Positions 7,892 through 17,079 of a DNA stretch of 22,905 bases are shown one piece after another. How positions within the stretch are numbered: the first letter of the stretch is position 1; every line of letters begins with the position of its first letter. Below the pieces are notes generated by a model. The model ran no database searches and had not been told where the DNA came from. It worked only from the letters and a program-made list of their open reading frames with translations. Where the stretch lies: NCBI GenBank assembly GCA_903845315.1, contig CAIMWY010000289.1, forward strand, positions 1 through 22,905, read 5' to 3'. The position numbers were made by a program, and so were the translations under genes. The DNA comes from an uncultured Burkholderiales bacterium. Lineage in GTDB: Bacteria; Pseudomonadota; Gammaproteobacteria; Burkholderiales; Burkholderiaceae.

Positions 7892-10345
7892 ATGTCTTTG
7901 CCTGTGCATCCCTTTGTGTCTCGTTTGCCTTTTGGGTGGGTGCTGGGCTTGCTGGGTGGGTTGGTGGGCATGGGGTCGAACGCCCAGACGCAAGAGACCA
8001 CCGGGCTGTCGCTAACGCTGCGGCCCAGCAGCATGTTGCAAGAAGTTATCCCCGACGAGGTGCGCAAGCAGTCACCCACCTTTATCCAAAGCGACACCTT
8101 GAGTGGGCAAACGGATATCAAAACAGTGCTCGAAGGCAAGGTCATGATTCGTCGTGGCAACATCTTGCTCAAGGCCGACAAAGTGGACTACGACCCGGTG
8201 GAAGACTTGGCCCAAGCGCGTGGCAACGTCACCATCAACCGATCAGGCAATGTGTACCAAGGCCCGGCTTTGGACATTAGGCTGGATGCATTTGAAGGCT
8301 TTTTCACCCAACCGAGTTACCAACTGCTCAAGAACAATGCCTACGGCAAGGCAGAGCGGATTGACTTCGTCGACAGCGCGCACACGGTGATGCACAACGC
8401 AGATCTCACCACTTGCAAACGCAAACCCGGCCCAAATTGGTTGCCTGATTGGTTTTTCAAAGCGGACAAAATCACGCTAGATGCCGACCGCAACGTGGGC
8501 TTGGCTGAAGGTGCGGCACTGATTTTTAAAGATGTCCCCATCTTGCCCATTCCCAATGTCGACTTTCCTTTGACGGAGGAGCGCAAGTCTGGCTTTTTGC
8601 CCCCGACCATCGGCGTTGACAACATCGGGGGCCTTGAATACACCCAACCCTATTACCTGAATTTAGCGCCCAACCGGGACATGACATTTTTTCCGACCTA
8701 CTGGAGTCGCCGAGGCTTGCGCTTAGGCAGTGAGTTTCGCTACCTCGAGAGTCTGTCCCCTGACAGGCCGTTTGGCGGCGAAGCCCGCTTGGACTACATG
8801 GAGAAAGACGCGTTGCGCGGTGAGCGCCGCTGGGGTTTGCAATACAAGCACACCGGCTTGATCAATCCGTCTTACGCTGGCGGCACGCTGGGCTTGAACG
8901 TGAATGTCAATCGGGTCAGTGATGACAATTACTGGAAAGATTTTTCCATGGTGAACAACAACGGCGTGCAACGCTTGTTGGCCAACGACGCCGCCCTGAA
9001 CTGGACCGATGGGGTATTTAGCACCAGCCTGCGCGCTCAAAAATGGCAAACTTTGCAAGACTTGGCCGACACCAGCAACCGCATCACGGCTCCGTTTGAC
9101 CGTGTACCCCAGTTCATTGCACGCATGCAACGCAGCAATCTGGCGGGGTTTGATTTCAGCATTCAAGGTGACTTGACGCGATTTGAATCATCGCGCGAAT
9201 ATGAATGTGCCAACAGCGGCTTGTACAACTGTGCGCCAAACGCCAACCGCAGCGTTGCCGCATTGCAACTCAGCCGACCTTTCACCAACGCCTATGGCTA
9301 TCTCACGCCCAAGATGCAGCTGCACGGTCGCAGCTACCAGTTTGACGGCGGTCTACCCAACAACAGCTTTTACGCGGGCCACCAAGGTCAGACCAGCGCC
9401 AGCGTGACGGTGCCAACCTTCAGTTTGGACTCTGGCGTCACCTTTGAACGCACGCACCGTTTATTTGACCGTGCTTGGTTGCAAACCTTGGAGCCCCGAG
9501 TTTTTTACGTTTACACGCCCTACCGCGACCAAAACTTCCTTCCCAATTACGATTCGGGCGGCAACACGTTCAACTTTGCCAGCGTGTTCACCGAGAACGC
9601 CTTTGGCGGAAACGACCGCATCTCTGACAGCAAATTGCTCACCTTGGGCGCCATTTCTCGCTTGCTCGACCCTCAAACTGGCGCAGAAGGTGCACGGTTT
9701 GGATTGGCCCAGCGCCTGCGCATGCAAGACCAACGCGTGCAAATACCCGGAGACACCACCGCAAGAGCCGGCATCAGCGATATTTTGGCGGGCGCAAGCC
9801 TGAACCTGAGCCGCGCTTGGGCATTGGACTCGACCGTTCAGTACAACCCAAAAACCGAGAACTACAGCCGGCGCATGGCGGGAGGGCGCTACAACCCGGG
9901 TTCGTATCGGGTGATCAATGCCGCGTACCGAAGTCAAAACAACGACGATGGCTCTGCCGTTTCCCGTCAGTTAGATGTCGGCTGGCAATGGCCTTTGCAT
10001 GATCTGTGGGGCGGGCAAGACGAGTCTCTTGGTGAAGGGCGAGGCCTGGGCGTAGGACGTTGGTACAGCGTGGCCCGCATGAACTACAGCCCCATGGACC
10101 ACAAGGTGGTGGAGTCGGTGATTGGTTTCGAATACGATGCTGGGTGCTGGCTCAGCCGCGTGGTGGCTGAACGCTTACAAGTGACGGATGGTTTGTCGCG
10201 CCAACGTTTGCTGTTCCAATTGGAGTTTGTTGGTTTCTCTCGGGTCGGCACCAATGCCTTGGGTTCATTGCGCAGCAATGTGCCTCGCTACCAACCCTTG
10301 CGCCAAAATTCGATGACCCCAAGCCGTTTTGGCAATTACGATTGA
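7892..10345 (+). CDS. lptD: LPS-assembly protein LptD
   Basis: Outer-membrane beta-barrel that, plugged by LptE, inserts lipopolysaccharide into the outer leaflet. The start gives a signal peptide (a hydrophobic run with WVLGLLGGLVG, then SNAQ). The periplasmic jelly-roll (OstA) domain covers about residues 50-190 and includes LKADKVDYDP; the 26-strand barrel follows, with many aromatic/alternating strands to the end. The ATG at 7892 is used; an in-frame TTG at 7871 has a better AAGG ribosome site and would lengthen the signal peptide by seven residues, so the start is uncertain. Cysteines are at 175, 439, 447 and 752, fewer in the disulfide core than in E. coli. The stop overlaps the surA start (TGATG). 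Confidence 0.95.
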   Translation: MSLPVHPFVSRLPFGWVLGLLGGLVGMGSNAQTQETTGLSLTLRPSSMLQEVIPDEVRKQSPTFIQSDTLSGQTDIKTVLEGKVMIRRGNILLKADKVDYDPVEDLAQARGNVTINRSGNVYQGPALDIRLDAFEGFFTQPSYQLLKNNAYGKAERIDFVDSAHTVMHNADLTTCKRKPGPNWLPDWFFKADKITLDADRNVGLAEGAALIFKDVPILPIPNVDFPLTEERKSGFLPPTIGVDNIGGLEYTQPYYLNLAPNRDMTFFPTYWSRRGLRLGSEFRYLESLSPDRPFGGEARLDYMEKDALRGERRWGLQYKHTGLINPSYAGGTLGLNVNVNRVSDDNYWKDFSMVNNNGVQRLLANDAALNWTDGVFSTSLRAQKWQTLQDLADTSNRITAPFDRVPQFIARMQRSNLAGFDFSIQGDLTRFESSREYECANSGLYNCAPNANRSVAALQLSRPFTNAYGYLTPKMQLHGRSYQFDGGLPNNSFYAGHQGQTSASVTVPTFSLDSGVTFERTHRLFDRAWLQTLEPRVFYVYTPYRDQNFLPNYDSGGNTFNFASVFTENAFGGNDRISDSKLLTLGAISRLLDPQTGAEGARFGLAQRLRMQDQRVQIPGDTTARAGISDILAGASLNLSRAWALDSTVQYNPKTENYSRRMAGGRYNPGSYRVINAAYRSQNNDDGSAVSRQLDVGWQWPLHDLWGGQDESLGEGRGLGVGRWYSVARMNYSPMDHKVVESVIGFEYDAGCWLSRVVAERLQVTDGLSRQRLLFQLEFVGFSRVGTNALGSLRSNVPRYQPLRQNSMTPSRFGNYD

Positions 10346-11628
10346 TGGTGAACATGCATTTTTCTACCCTTCCCGCGGCCCGGCGCTCGTCTCTGGTTTG
10401 GCTGACGTGGTGTTTTTTTAGCCTTTGCTCCCTAGCACAAACACCCAGCCCCAGCTCGCCCAGCAGCCGTGATTTCATCGTTGCCGTGGTCGATGCCGTG
10501 CCGATCACCAATCACGAGGTCAAGTTGCGCGCCGAACAGATGCGTGCGCAAATGACGCAACAAGGCCGCGTCGTTCCCGGTGCCGCCGCGTTGATGCGCG
10601 AAGCCTTGGAACGCTTGATCAACGAAAAGGCTCTGCTGCAGTACGCCAAAGAGTCTGGCGTGGACACTGACAGTATTGACGCCAACAGCCCTAGCGCCTT
10701 CCCCCCAAGAGTGGCAGCCACGGAGAAACAAGAACAACGCGAGCAATCGGTATTGCAACGCCTCACGGAGCGCAATGTCCCCGGCCGCATCAAGATCAGT
10801 GACCCTGAGATCGAGCAAGGTTTTCGTGAACGACAAGCAACCCAAACCAATATTGCAGAGGTTGAGTTAGCCCATATTCTGATTGCGGTACCCGAAAACG
10901 CCACGCCAATCCAAGTCGCCGATTTGAAAAGCAAAGCAAATACTGTGTTGGCTCGTCTGCAAACCGGAGCAAATTTTGCTGAACTGGCCAAAGAGGTTTC
11001 CGACAGCGCCGAGCGCGACAAGGGTGGCTTGATGGGCGTGCGGCCCTTCGACCGCTACCCCACCTTGTTTGTGGATGCCACACAAGCGCTTCGTGTGGGC
11101 GAGCTGAGTGCGGTGCTGCCCTCTGGCGCAGGGTTTCACATCCTTAAGCTGGTGAGCAAGCGCAACAACAATTCCGTGACTGTTACCGAAACGCGGGTTC
11201 GCCACATTTTGTTGCGCCCGAGCAGCCAGCTCAGTCAAGCAGCGGGGCGGGCCCAATTGGCCGAGTATCGGCGTCTAATTGAATCGGGGCGGGCCGATTT
11301 TGCAAAGCTCGCCATGGACCACTCACAAGATGCCAGCGCCAGCAGCGGTGGCGACTTAGGCTGGGTCGGGCCGGGCATGTTTGTGCCCGAATTTGAACAG
11401 GTGATGCGTCAACTTGCGATTGGGCAACTGTCAGACCCCACAGTGTCGCGATTTGGCGTTCACCTGATTCAAGTCCTAGCCCGCCGCGATGCGGCTTTGA
11501 GTGAGCGAGAAATGCGAGACATCGTTCGCAACAACTTGCGCGATAAAAAATTCGAAGAGACCTACCAACTGTGGGTCCAAGAGGTGCGCGGACGTGCGTA
11601 TGTTGAATACCGCGATGCACCCCAATAA
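10345..11628 (+). CDS. surA: Periplasmic chaperone/peptidyl-prolyl isomerase SurA
   Basis: Periplasmic chaperone that escorts unfolded outer-membrane proteins, LptD among them, to the assembly machinery. About 427 residues. A basic N-terminus is followed by a hydrophobic segment and a cleavage-like SLAQT end (signal peptide). The N-terminal chaperone domain (about 42-165) contains VVDAVPITNHEV. Two parvulin domains follow: the first starts at VELAHILIAVP (about 173-272), the second at VRHILLRP (about 285-388). A C-terminal helix completes the chaperone core. The ATG at 10345 overlaps the lptD stop by one base; the ATG at 10354 is an alternative. The close coupling supports lptD-surA-ksgA as one operon. 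Confidence 0.95.
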   Translation: MVNMHFSTLPAARRSSLVWLTWCFFSLCSLAQTPSPSSPSSRDFIVAVVDAVPITNHEVKLRAEQMRAQMTQQGRVVPGAAALMREALERLINEKALLQYAKESGVDTDSIDANSPSAFPPRVAATEKQEQREQSVLQRLTERNVPGRIKISDPEIEQGFRERQATQTNIAEVELAHILIAVPENATPIQVADLKSKANTVLARLQTGANFAELAKEVSDSAERDKGGLMGVRPFDRYPTLFVDATQALRVGELSAVLPSGAGFHILKLVSKRNNNSVTVTETRVRHILLRPSSQLSQAAGRAQLAEYRRLIESGRADFAKLAMDHSQDASASSGGDLGWVGPGMFVPEFEQVMRQLAIGQLSDPTVSRFGVHLIQVLARRDAALSEREMRDIVRNNLRDKKFEETYQLWVQEVRGRAYVEYRDAPQ

Positions 11629-11640
11629 GTTGGTCCGCGT

Positions 11641-12399
11641 TTGAAACACATTGCCCGCAAACGCTTCGGACAACACTTTTTGACCGACGCAGCCATCATC
11701 GATGGCATCGTTGCCGCCATCCATCCTCTTGCTGGCGAACCAATGGTCGAGATAGGCCCCGGCTTGGCGGCACTCACGCAACCCTTGGTTGAGCGCCTAG
11801 GCAAACTTCACGTCATTGAGCTTGACCGTGATTTGGCGGCGCGACTGCGCGCGCATGGTCATTTGACCGTGATCGAGTCTGATGTGTTGCGAGTCGATTT
11901 CACGGCTTTGGCACACACCCTCAACGTGACTCGGCTTCGTGTGGTGGGCAATTTGCCCTACAACATCTCGTCGCCTATCTTGTTTCATTTGCTCAACCAT
12001 GTGTCGGTCATTCAAGACCAACATTTCATGTTGCAAAAAGAAGTGGTTGACCGAATGGTGGCCAAGCCGAGCACTAGCGACTATGGGCGCTTGAGCGTCA
12101 TGCTCCAGTGGCGCTACGCCATGGAGAACGTGCTGTATGTGCCGCCCCATTCGTTCGATCCACCGCCACGGGTGGACAGCGCCGTGGTGCGCATGGTGCC
12201 TTTAGCGGCACCTCCCGTGCTGAATTTGCCATTGCTAGAAAGCATGGTTCAAGTCGCATTTAGTCAACGGCGAAAAATGCTTAGGCACACCTTGGGGCGG
12301 TGGTTGGAAGCGCGTGGTTTTGAGGGTCAGTTCGACGTCCAACGCCGTGCGGAAGAGGTTCCTGTCGAACAATACATTGCCTTGGTTCAAAGCCTGTGA
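11641..12399 (+). CDS. rsmA: 16S rRNA (adenine-1518/1519-N6)-dimethyltransferase
   Basis: Also called KsgA. Dimethylates A1518 and A1519 in the 3' hairpin of 16S rRNA late in small-subunit assembly, using SAM; loss gives kasugamycin resistance. 252 residues, the usual length. Visible signatures are KRFGQHFL at the N-terminus, the SAM loop [10 protein letters not shown] (about residues 36-45) and the catalytic NLPYNIS (from Asn104). The reading frame has only a TTG (11641) as start, since an in-frame stop (the surA TAA) lies four codons earlier. The expected [11 protein letters not shown]-terminus confirms that TTG. It follows surA by 12 bases; pdxA, often found between these genes in other bacteria, is absent. 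Confidence 0.96.
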   Translation: MKHIARKRFGQHFLTDAAIIDGIVAAIHPLAGEPMVEIGPGLAALTQPLVERLGKLHVIELDRDLAARLRAHGHLTVIESDVLRVDFTALAHTLNVTRLRVVGNLPYNISSPILFHLLNHVSVIQDQHFMLQKEVVDRMVAKPSTSDYGRLSVMLQWRYAMENVLYVPPHSFDPPPRVDSAVVRMVPLAAPPVLNLPLLESMVQVAFSQRRKMLRHTLGRWLEARGFEGQFDVQRRAEEVPVEQYIALVQSL

Positions 12400-12417
12400 C
12401 GGGGTTCTCGAAAGAAA

Positions 12418-12443
12418 AAAGCCCGGCTAAATAGACGGGCTTT
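12418..12443 (-). terminator. Rho-independent terminator of the barstar-like gene
   Basis: AAAGCCCG (12418-12425) pairs perfectly with CGGGCTTT (12436-12443) around a 10-base loop. Read on the minus strand, the hairpin is followed by a run of T residues, so it ends transcription from the barstar-like gene. It may also slow plus-strand transcripts from ksgA, but the T-run on that side is short. Confidence 0.8.
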
Positions 12444-12464
12444 GGAGGGAAACCAAGAGGCAAA

Positions 12465-13034
12465 TTAAGCTGCGGTCAACCAGTAACCCGCATTGAAAGG
12501 GCTGCTCATGCGCAAGGCCATGGGCGAAACATCCACCAATTTGTCGGTGGGCATTTTTTCCCCCTCGTCGAAGCCTTCAAGGCCCACCAAATCGTCTCCA
12601 AGTCCTGTCTTCTCAAGGGATGGCGCACGGGCCACCGAGAACGAGTAGAAGCAGCGAAACGGCACCTTGCGGTCAGCCCAATAATCCGAGGCGTCACGAA
12701 AGATATCCAGCAACTGTTCACGCGCCTCTTTGTCGAACTTGGCATGTGCAGGAATGTGCTCGAGCACCAAAATGAAGCCGGGTTGAGGGCCTGATTTGTG
12801 CAAAGGATCGGTCATGCCGTCGTACAGGGAGTCAAAGTTTTTGCTGGCTTGCGCGGGGAATGTAAATTCTTTGGCAATCAGGTCCAACACATCTTGCTTG
12901 CTCTGGGTTTGCGCCAGATTGGCATACAAAAAGTGATGACCCAGTGCCTGGGCTGCATCTTGCAAGTCTTGCACGCGAAAAGCGCGAATCGACTGAACAA
13001 TATTGGTTTTCACCGTTCTAAGTGGCATATCCAT
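12465..13034 (-). CDS. Barstar-family protein (putative RNase inhibitor)
   Basis: Resembles barstar, the small inhibitor of the RNase barnase, but is longer (189 residues versus about 90). The barstar-like region is roughly residues 35-122. Asp68 and Asp72 in KNFDSLYDGM match the barnase-contacting Asp35 and Asp39 of barstar, and Asp114 in IFRDA sits where barstar has Glu76. The helix-strand order also fits. About 65 extra residues follow at the C-terminus and a short extension precedes at the N-terminus, both of unknown role. The ATG at 13034 was chosen because an AGGA lies 11 bases before it; an ATG at 13028 is possible. No barnase-like gene is seen nearby, so function and target are unknown. 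The family call is from pattern recognition, not a search. Confidence 0.75.
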   Translation of the reverse strand: MDMPLRTVKTNIVQSIRAFRVQDLQDAAQALGHHFLYANLAQTQSKQDVLDLIAKEFTFPAQASKNFDSLYDGMTDPLHKSGPQPGFILVLEHIPAHAKFDKEAREQLLDIFRDASDYWADRKVPFRCFYSFSVARAPSLEKTGLGDDLVGLEGFDEGEKMPTDKLVDVSPMALRMSSPFNAGYWLTAA

Positions 13035-13130
13035 CGCCGTCTATTTCCTGGGGAGAGTTGTTGGTATAAATCCGGGTAAACCCCGAAATTTGATGGGTAA
13101 GTGTCGCCGAAAGCCCACAAAAAAGCAAGC

Positions 13131-13151
13131 GCCCTCCCAAAAGAGGAGGGC
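13131..13151 (-). terminator. Rho-independent terminator of maeB
   Basis: GCCCTCC (13131-13137) pairs with GGAGGGC (13145-13151) around a seven-base loop. On the minus strand a T-run follows a few bases later (the plus-strand A-run at about 13119-13124). It lies about 50 bases beyond the maeB stop. Confidence 0.75.
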
Positions 13152-13202
13152 AATCAAGGTTATGTAATAAAAAGGTTTTCTTAGAGCGCGCCCATGCGCG
13201 CC

Positions 13203-15500
13203 TTACCGGGTCGCGCTGGCGTCTGCCACGGTCAAGGCCGTCATGTTGACAATGCGGCGCACCGTGGTGCTCGCGGTCAAGATGTGCACCGGCTTGGCGG
13301 CGCCTAAGAGGACCGGCCCAATCGCAATATTGCCACCCGCCGCTGTCTTGAGCAGGTTGTAGGCAATGTTGGCGGCATCCAAATTGGGCAAGACCAACAA
13401 ATTGGCATTGCCTATCAGTGTCGCCGTGGGCATCTGGGCGGCACGGGAAGCGCCATCCAAAGCCACATCCCCATGCATTTCACCGTCTATTTCAAGCCAA
13501 GGCGCTTTCTTTTGTACCAAGGCCAGGGTTTCACGCATTTTGATGGCGGTGGGTTGGTTGCTGCTGCCAAAGTTGGAGTGAGACAGCAAGGCGGCCTTGG
13601 GGTGTATACCAAAACGACGCATTTCTTGGGCCGCCATGATGGTAATTTCCGCCAATTGCTCAGCCGTTGGATCGTAGTTGATGTGGGTGTCCACCAAAAA
13701 CACTTGGCGATCGGGCAAAATCAAGCCGTTCATGCAAGCATAAGTGCTCACGCCAGGGCGGTTGCCAATCACTTGGTCGACGTAGTTCAGGTGGGTATGC
13801 GGCGTGCTCCACGTGCCGCAGATGAGGCCATCGACCTCTCCCTTGTGCAGCATCATGGTGCCAATCAAAGACAAACGACGCCGCATGTCGATCTTGGCCA
13901 ATTGCTCAGTCACGCCTTTGCGCGCCGTCATTTGGTAATAAGTCTGCCAAAAATCGCGGTACCGGTGATCTTGCTCAACGTTGACCACCTGGTAGTCGAC
14001 GCCTTCTTTCAAACGCAAGCCAAAGGTCTCGATGCGTTTGGCGATCACCGCAGGGCGACCGATCAGCGTGGGTTGGGCCAAGCCTTCATCCACCACAATC
14101 TGCACCGCACGCAAGACGCGTTCTTCTTCGCCTTCTGCGTAGCACACGCGCTTTTTGCTCGCCAACTTGGCGGCGGCATAAATTGGCTTCATGGCCGAGC
14201 CGGATGCGTAGACAAAGCTTTGCAGTTTTTCAACGTAGGCGACCATGTCTTGAATGGGGCGCCGCGCCACGCCGCTGTCAGCCGCAGCCTTGGCCACGGC
14301 CGGCGCAATTTTGATCATCAATCGCGGGTCAAAGGGCTTAGGTATCAGGTACTCCGGGCCAAACGCCAAGCTCTCGCCAGCATACGCCGCTGCCACCACC
14401 TCGCTTTGCTCGGCTTGGGCCAACTCGGCAATGGCATAAACCGCCGCGATTTCCATTTCGTCATTGATGGTGGACGCCCCCGCATCCAGCGCGCCGCGAA
14501 TGATATAAGGGAAGCACAACACGTTGTTGACTTGGTTGTGATAGTCGGTGCGTCCTGTGGCAATGATGGCGTCGCTGCGGACCGCTTGAACCTCTTCGGG
14601 CAGTATTTCTGGCGTGGGGTTGGCCAGCGCCAAAATCAGCGGTGTAGCCGCCATTTTCTTGACCATGTCCGGCTTGAGCACACCGCCAGCGGAGAGCCCC
14701 AAAAAGATATCCGCGCCTTCAATCACCTCGCCCAAGGTGCGCGCAGCCGTTTTTTGCGCGAACTGGATTTTGTCTTCGTCCATCAGCTCGGTGCGGCCCT
14801 CAAACACCACCCCCGCCAAGTCGGTGACAAAGATATTGCTGCGCGGCACGCCCAGTTTGAGTAACAAGCCCAGACAAGCCAGGGCAGCAGCCCCGGCGCC
14901 AGAGGTGACGATCTTGACCTTTTTGATGTCTTTTTTAGCGACTTTGATGCCGTTCAAAATGGCAGCGCCCACCACGATGGCGGTGCCGTGCTGGTCATCA
15001 TGGAACACCGGGATCTTCATGCGTTCGCGCAATTTGCGCTCAACATAAAAGCAGTCGGGGGCCTTGATGTCTTCGAGGTTGATGCCCCCAAAAGTAGGCT
15101 CCAACGCCGCAATGATGTCGACCAACTTGTCGAGGTTCTTCTCCTCAATCTCCAAGTCAAACACATCAATACCGGCAAACTTTTTGAACAAAACGCCCTT
15201 GCCCTCCATCACGGGTTTGGACGCCAATGGGCCAATGTCTCCCAAGCCCAACACGGCCGTGCCGTTGGAGATCACCGCCACCAAGTTGCCACGGCTGGTG
15301 TACTTGTAAGCGGCATCTGGGTCTTTGACGATCTCTTCACACGGTGCCGCAACGCCGGGGGAATAAGCCAAGGCCAAATCATGCTGGTTGACCAGCTGCT
15401 TGGTCGCCGCAATCGCAATTTTTCCGGGGGTGGGGAACTCGTGGTACTCGAGCGCTGCGCGGCGCAACTCGTCACGCGCTTGGTTGGAATTGGTGGCCAT
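13203..15500 (-). CDS. maeB: NADP-dependent malic enzyme with phosphotransacetylase-like domain
   Basis: Oxidatively decarboxylates malate to pyruvate, producing NADPH, in the cytoplasm. 765 residues. The N-terminal malic domain has [13 protein letters not shown] (with the catalytic tyrosine) and HDDQHGTA; an NAD(P)-binding domain follows with [16 protein letters not shown]. From about residue 440 to the end is a phosphotransacetylase-like domain ([16 protein letters not shown] onward), which in this MaeB type serves regulation and oligomerisation and is not thought to be catalytic. The ATG at 15500 (MATNSNQ) is chosen because a good AGGAGAC lies just upstream; a longer reading to 15548 would run through a hairpin. 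Its leader holds a perfect 14-bp inverted repeat. Confidence 0.95.
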   Translation of the reverse strand: MATNSNQARDELRRAALEYHEFPTPGKIAIAATKQLVNQHDLALAYSPGVAAPCEEIVKDPDAAYKYTSRGNLVAVISNGTAVLGLGDIGPLASKPVMEGKGVLFKKFAGIDVFDLEIEEKNLDKLVDIIAALEPTFGGINLEDIKAPDCFYVERKLRERMKIPVFHDDQHGTAIVVGAAILNGIKVAKKDIKKVKIVTSGAGAAALACLGLLLKLGVPRSNIFVTDLAGVVFEGRTELMDEDKIQFAQKTAARTLGEVIEGADIFLGLSAGGVLKPDMVKKMAATPLILALANPTPEILPEEVQAVRSDAIIATGRTDYHNQVNNVLCFPYIIRGALDAGASTINDEMEIAAVYAIAELAQAEQSEVVAAAYAGESLAFGPEYLIPKPFDPRLMIKIAPAVAKAAADSGVARRPIQDMVAYVEKLQSFVYASGSAMKPIYAAAKLASKKRVCYAEGEEERVLRAVQIVVDEGLAQPTLIGRPAVIAKRIETFGLRLKEGVDYQVVNVEQDHRYRDFWQTYYQMTARKGVTEQLAKIDMRRRLSLIGTMMLHKGEVDGLICGTWSTPHTHLNYVDQVIGNRPGVSTYACMNGLILPDRQVFLVDTHINYDPTAEQLAEITIMAAQEMRRFGIHPKAALLSHSNFGSSNQPTAIKMRETLALVQKKAPWLEIDGEMHGDVALDGASRAAQMPTATLIGNANLLVLPNLDAANIAYNLLKTAAGGNIAIGPVLLGAAKPVHILTASTTVRRIVNMTALTVADASATR

Positions 15501-15522
15501 TGTTTGTCTCCTGAAAATGCAA

Positions 15523-15555
15523 TGGGCTGTTGCTAGTCGCTCTAGCAACAGCCCA
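15523..15555 (-). promoter_or_regulatory. Perfect 14-bp stem-loop in the maeB leader
   Basis: TGGGCTGTTGCTAG (15523-15536) and its exact reverse complement (15542-15555) flank a five-base loop. The palindrome lies 23-55 bases before the maeB ATG. On the minus strand it is not followed by a good T-run, so an operator or an RNA structure fits better than a terminator. Its function is unknown. Confidence 0.7.
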
Positions 15556-15568
15556 ACAAGGCGTGTTG

Positions 15569-15574
15569 ATTGTA
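15569..15574 (-). promoter_or_regulatory. Candidate -10 element of maeB (TACAAT)
   Basis: On the minus strand the hexamer TACAAT differs from the consensus at one base. A transcript starting about seven bases later would begin just before the leader hairpin. I see no convincing -35 at 17 bases, so the element may rely on an activator. Confidence 0.35.
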
Positions 15575-15683
15575 GGCGCGCACCCCCAGGCGGTTTTCTC
15601 GGGAACTGTGCGTATCTACATCTGTGTTTTTACTTTTTTACAAAAGCCGGTCACGCGTCGCCTCGCCTCACCGTCAACGACAG

Positions 15684-15705
15684 ATCAAGGCCTCATCAAG
15701 GCCTC
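15684..15705 (-). repeat. 11-bp tandem duplication at the pepP stop
   Basis: On the minus strand GAGGCCTTGAT occurs twice head to tail. The first copy reads E-A-L-M in frame; the second, shifted by 11 bases, ends the protein with R-P-stop. Removing one copy would give a slightly different tail ending at another TGA shortly after. Confidence 0.85.
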
Positions 15706-17079
15706 AATTTCAGCGGCCATCACCGGCACGCCGCGTGTGATGAGTTCGCAACCATCCGCCGTGACGATGGCGTCGTCCTCGATGCGAATGCCGATGTTCC
15801 AAAACGCCTCGGGGACATCGTCTGTAGGCCGCACATACAGGCCAGGCTCTATGGTCAGCACCATGCCCTCGCGCAAGATGCGGCTGGGTCGGTTGACGAT
15901 GGTTTCTCCAGAAAGCGGGTCTTTGCGCTCACTCGTTTGTCCCAGCTCGGACGGCTCGACATAGCTGCCGCAGTCATGCACATCCATGCCCAACCAGTGA
16001 CTGGTGCGGTGCATATAAAAAGGAAAGTAAGCCCGCTTTTCAATCACGTCTTGCGCATTGCCGTACTGGCTTGGGTTCAACAAACCCAGATCCAGCAAGC
16101 CTTGCGCCAGCACCTTGACCGTGGCTTCATGGGGGTCGGTAAACCTTGCGCCTGCGCGGGTCGCGGCTACCGCGGCATCTTGGCTGGCGAGCACCAAGTT
16201 GTAGAGGTCGCGCTGCGGGCCGGTGAATTGGCCATTGGCTGGGAAGGTACGGGTGATGTCGCTGGCATAACCCTCCAACTCACAGCCTGCGTCAATCAAC
16301 ACCAATTCGCCTTCGCGCACTGGCGCCGCATCAGCGCGGTAGTGCAGCACACACGCATTCGCGCCCGCCGCCACGATGGAGGTATAGGCCGGAAACTGCG
16401 AACCATGCTGGCGGAACTCATGCAGCAATTCAGCGTCCAGGTGGTATTCGCGTACCTCTTGTCCCGCACGCAGCATGCGGGCGCTGGTTTGCATGGCGCG
16501 AATGTGCGCACGAGCGCTGATGGCGCTGGCGCGACGCATGAGGTCTAGCTCGTGCGCGTCTTTGAGCAGACGCATGTCGTCCAAGGGGCCACACACATCG
16601 CGTTGTTGCGCGGGACACTGCGCGCCAAAACGCACGCGCGCACGCACGTCATTGAGCCACCCGTCGACACGGGTTTCCAAGCCTTTGTGCGTGGCAAACG
16701 GGTACCAGACGGTGTTCTGGTTCTCCAGCAGCTTGGGTAATTGTTTTTCCAACTCGGACACCGAATGGGCTGCGTTGACGCCCAGCATATCGACCGCAGC
16801 ATCGGGGCCTAGACGGTAACCATCCCAAATTTCGCGTTCTAAATCTTTGGGCTGGCAAAACAAGGTGCTGCGCCCCGTGGCGTCGAGCACCAACCACGCA
16901 TTGGGTTCGGTGAAGCCGGTGAGGTAATAAAAGTAGCTGTCGTGACGGTACGGAAAGTCGCTGTCGCGGTTGCGGGCGCGCTCAGGCGCCGTAGGAATGA
17001 TGGCCACGCCTCCCGCGTCCAACCGAGCCGCCAACTGAGCACGTCGTTTTGCGTAAAGGGGAAGAGTCGTTTGAGTCAT
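15685..17079 (-). CDS. pepP: Xaa-Pro aminopeptidase (aminopeptidase P)
   Basis: Removes the N-terminal residue from peptides whose second residue is proline; a cytoplasmic dimetal (manganese) enzyme of the pita-bread fold. 464 residues. The N-terminal aminopeptidase P domain starts at LYAKRRAQLAARL. The metal ligands are Asp263 and Asp274 (LIDAG...YASDITRTF), His361 (SHWLGMDVHD), Glu411 (TIEPGLY) and Glu434 (GIRIEDD), all in the expected order. The ATG at 17079 (MTQTTLPLYAKRR) gives the typical N-terminus. It lies 83 bases downstream of murU on the same strand. The C-terminal stop lies in an 11-bp tandem duplication. Confidence 0.95.
   Translation of the reverse strand: MTQTTLPLYAKRRAQLAARLDAGGVAIIPTAPERARNRDSDFPYRHDSYFYYLTGFTEPNAWLVLDATGRSTLFCQPKDLEREIWDGYRLGPDAAVDMLGVNAAHSVSELEKQLPKLLENQNTVWYPFATHKGLETRVDGWLNDVRARVRFGAQCPAQQRDVCGPLDDMRLLKDAHELDLMRRASAISARAHIRAMQTSARMLRAGQEVREYHLDAELLHEFRQHGSQFPAYTSIVAAGANACVLHYRADAAPVREGELVLIDAGCELEGYASDITRTFPANGQFTGPQRDLYNLVLASQDAAVAATRAGARFTDPHEATVKVLAQGLLDLGLLNPSQYGNAQDVIEKRAYFPFYMHRTSHWLGMDVHDCGSYVEPSELGQTSERKDPLSGETIVNRPSRILREGMVLTIEPGLYVRPTDDVPEAFWNIGIRIEDDAIVTADGCELITRGVPVMAAEIEALMRP

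Noticed and set aside
13064..13069. TTATAC as the promoter of the barstar-like gene
   Set aside because: No acceptable -35 lies at the right distance, so the support is too weak to list.
13473..14864. A 463-codon plus-strand open frame across maeB
   Set aside because: It mirrors maeB codons, is rich in His/Gln/Arg, and has no domain. The malic enzyme on the other strand has full family motifs.
15602..15650. A/T-rich stretch between pepP and maeB as a pepP terminator
   Set aside because: It has runs of A and T but no GC-rich hairpin in front of them on the minus strand.
15388..16548. A 386-codon plus-strand open frame across pepP and its flank
   Set aside because: It is antisense to pepP, which has all metal ligands, and has no recognisable domain.
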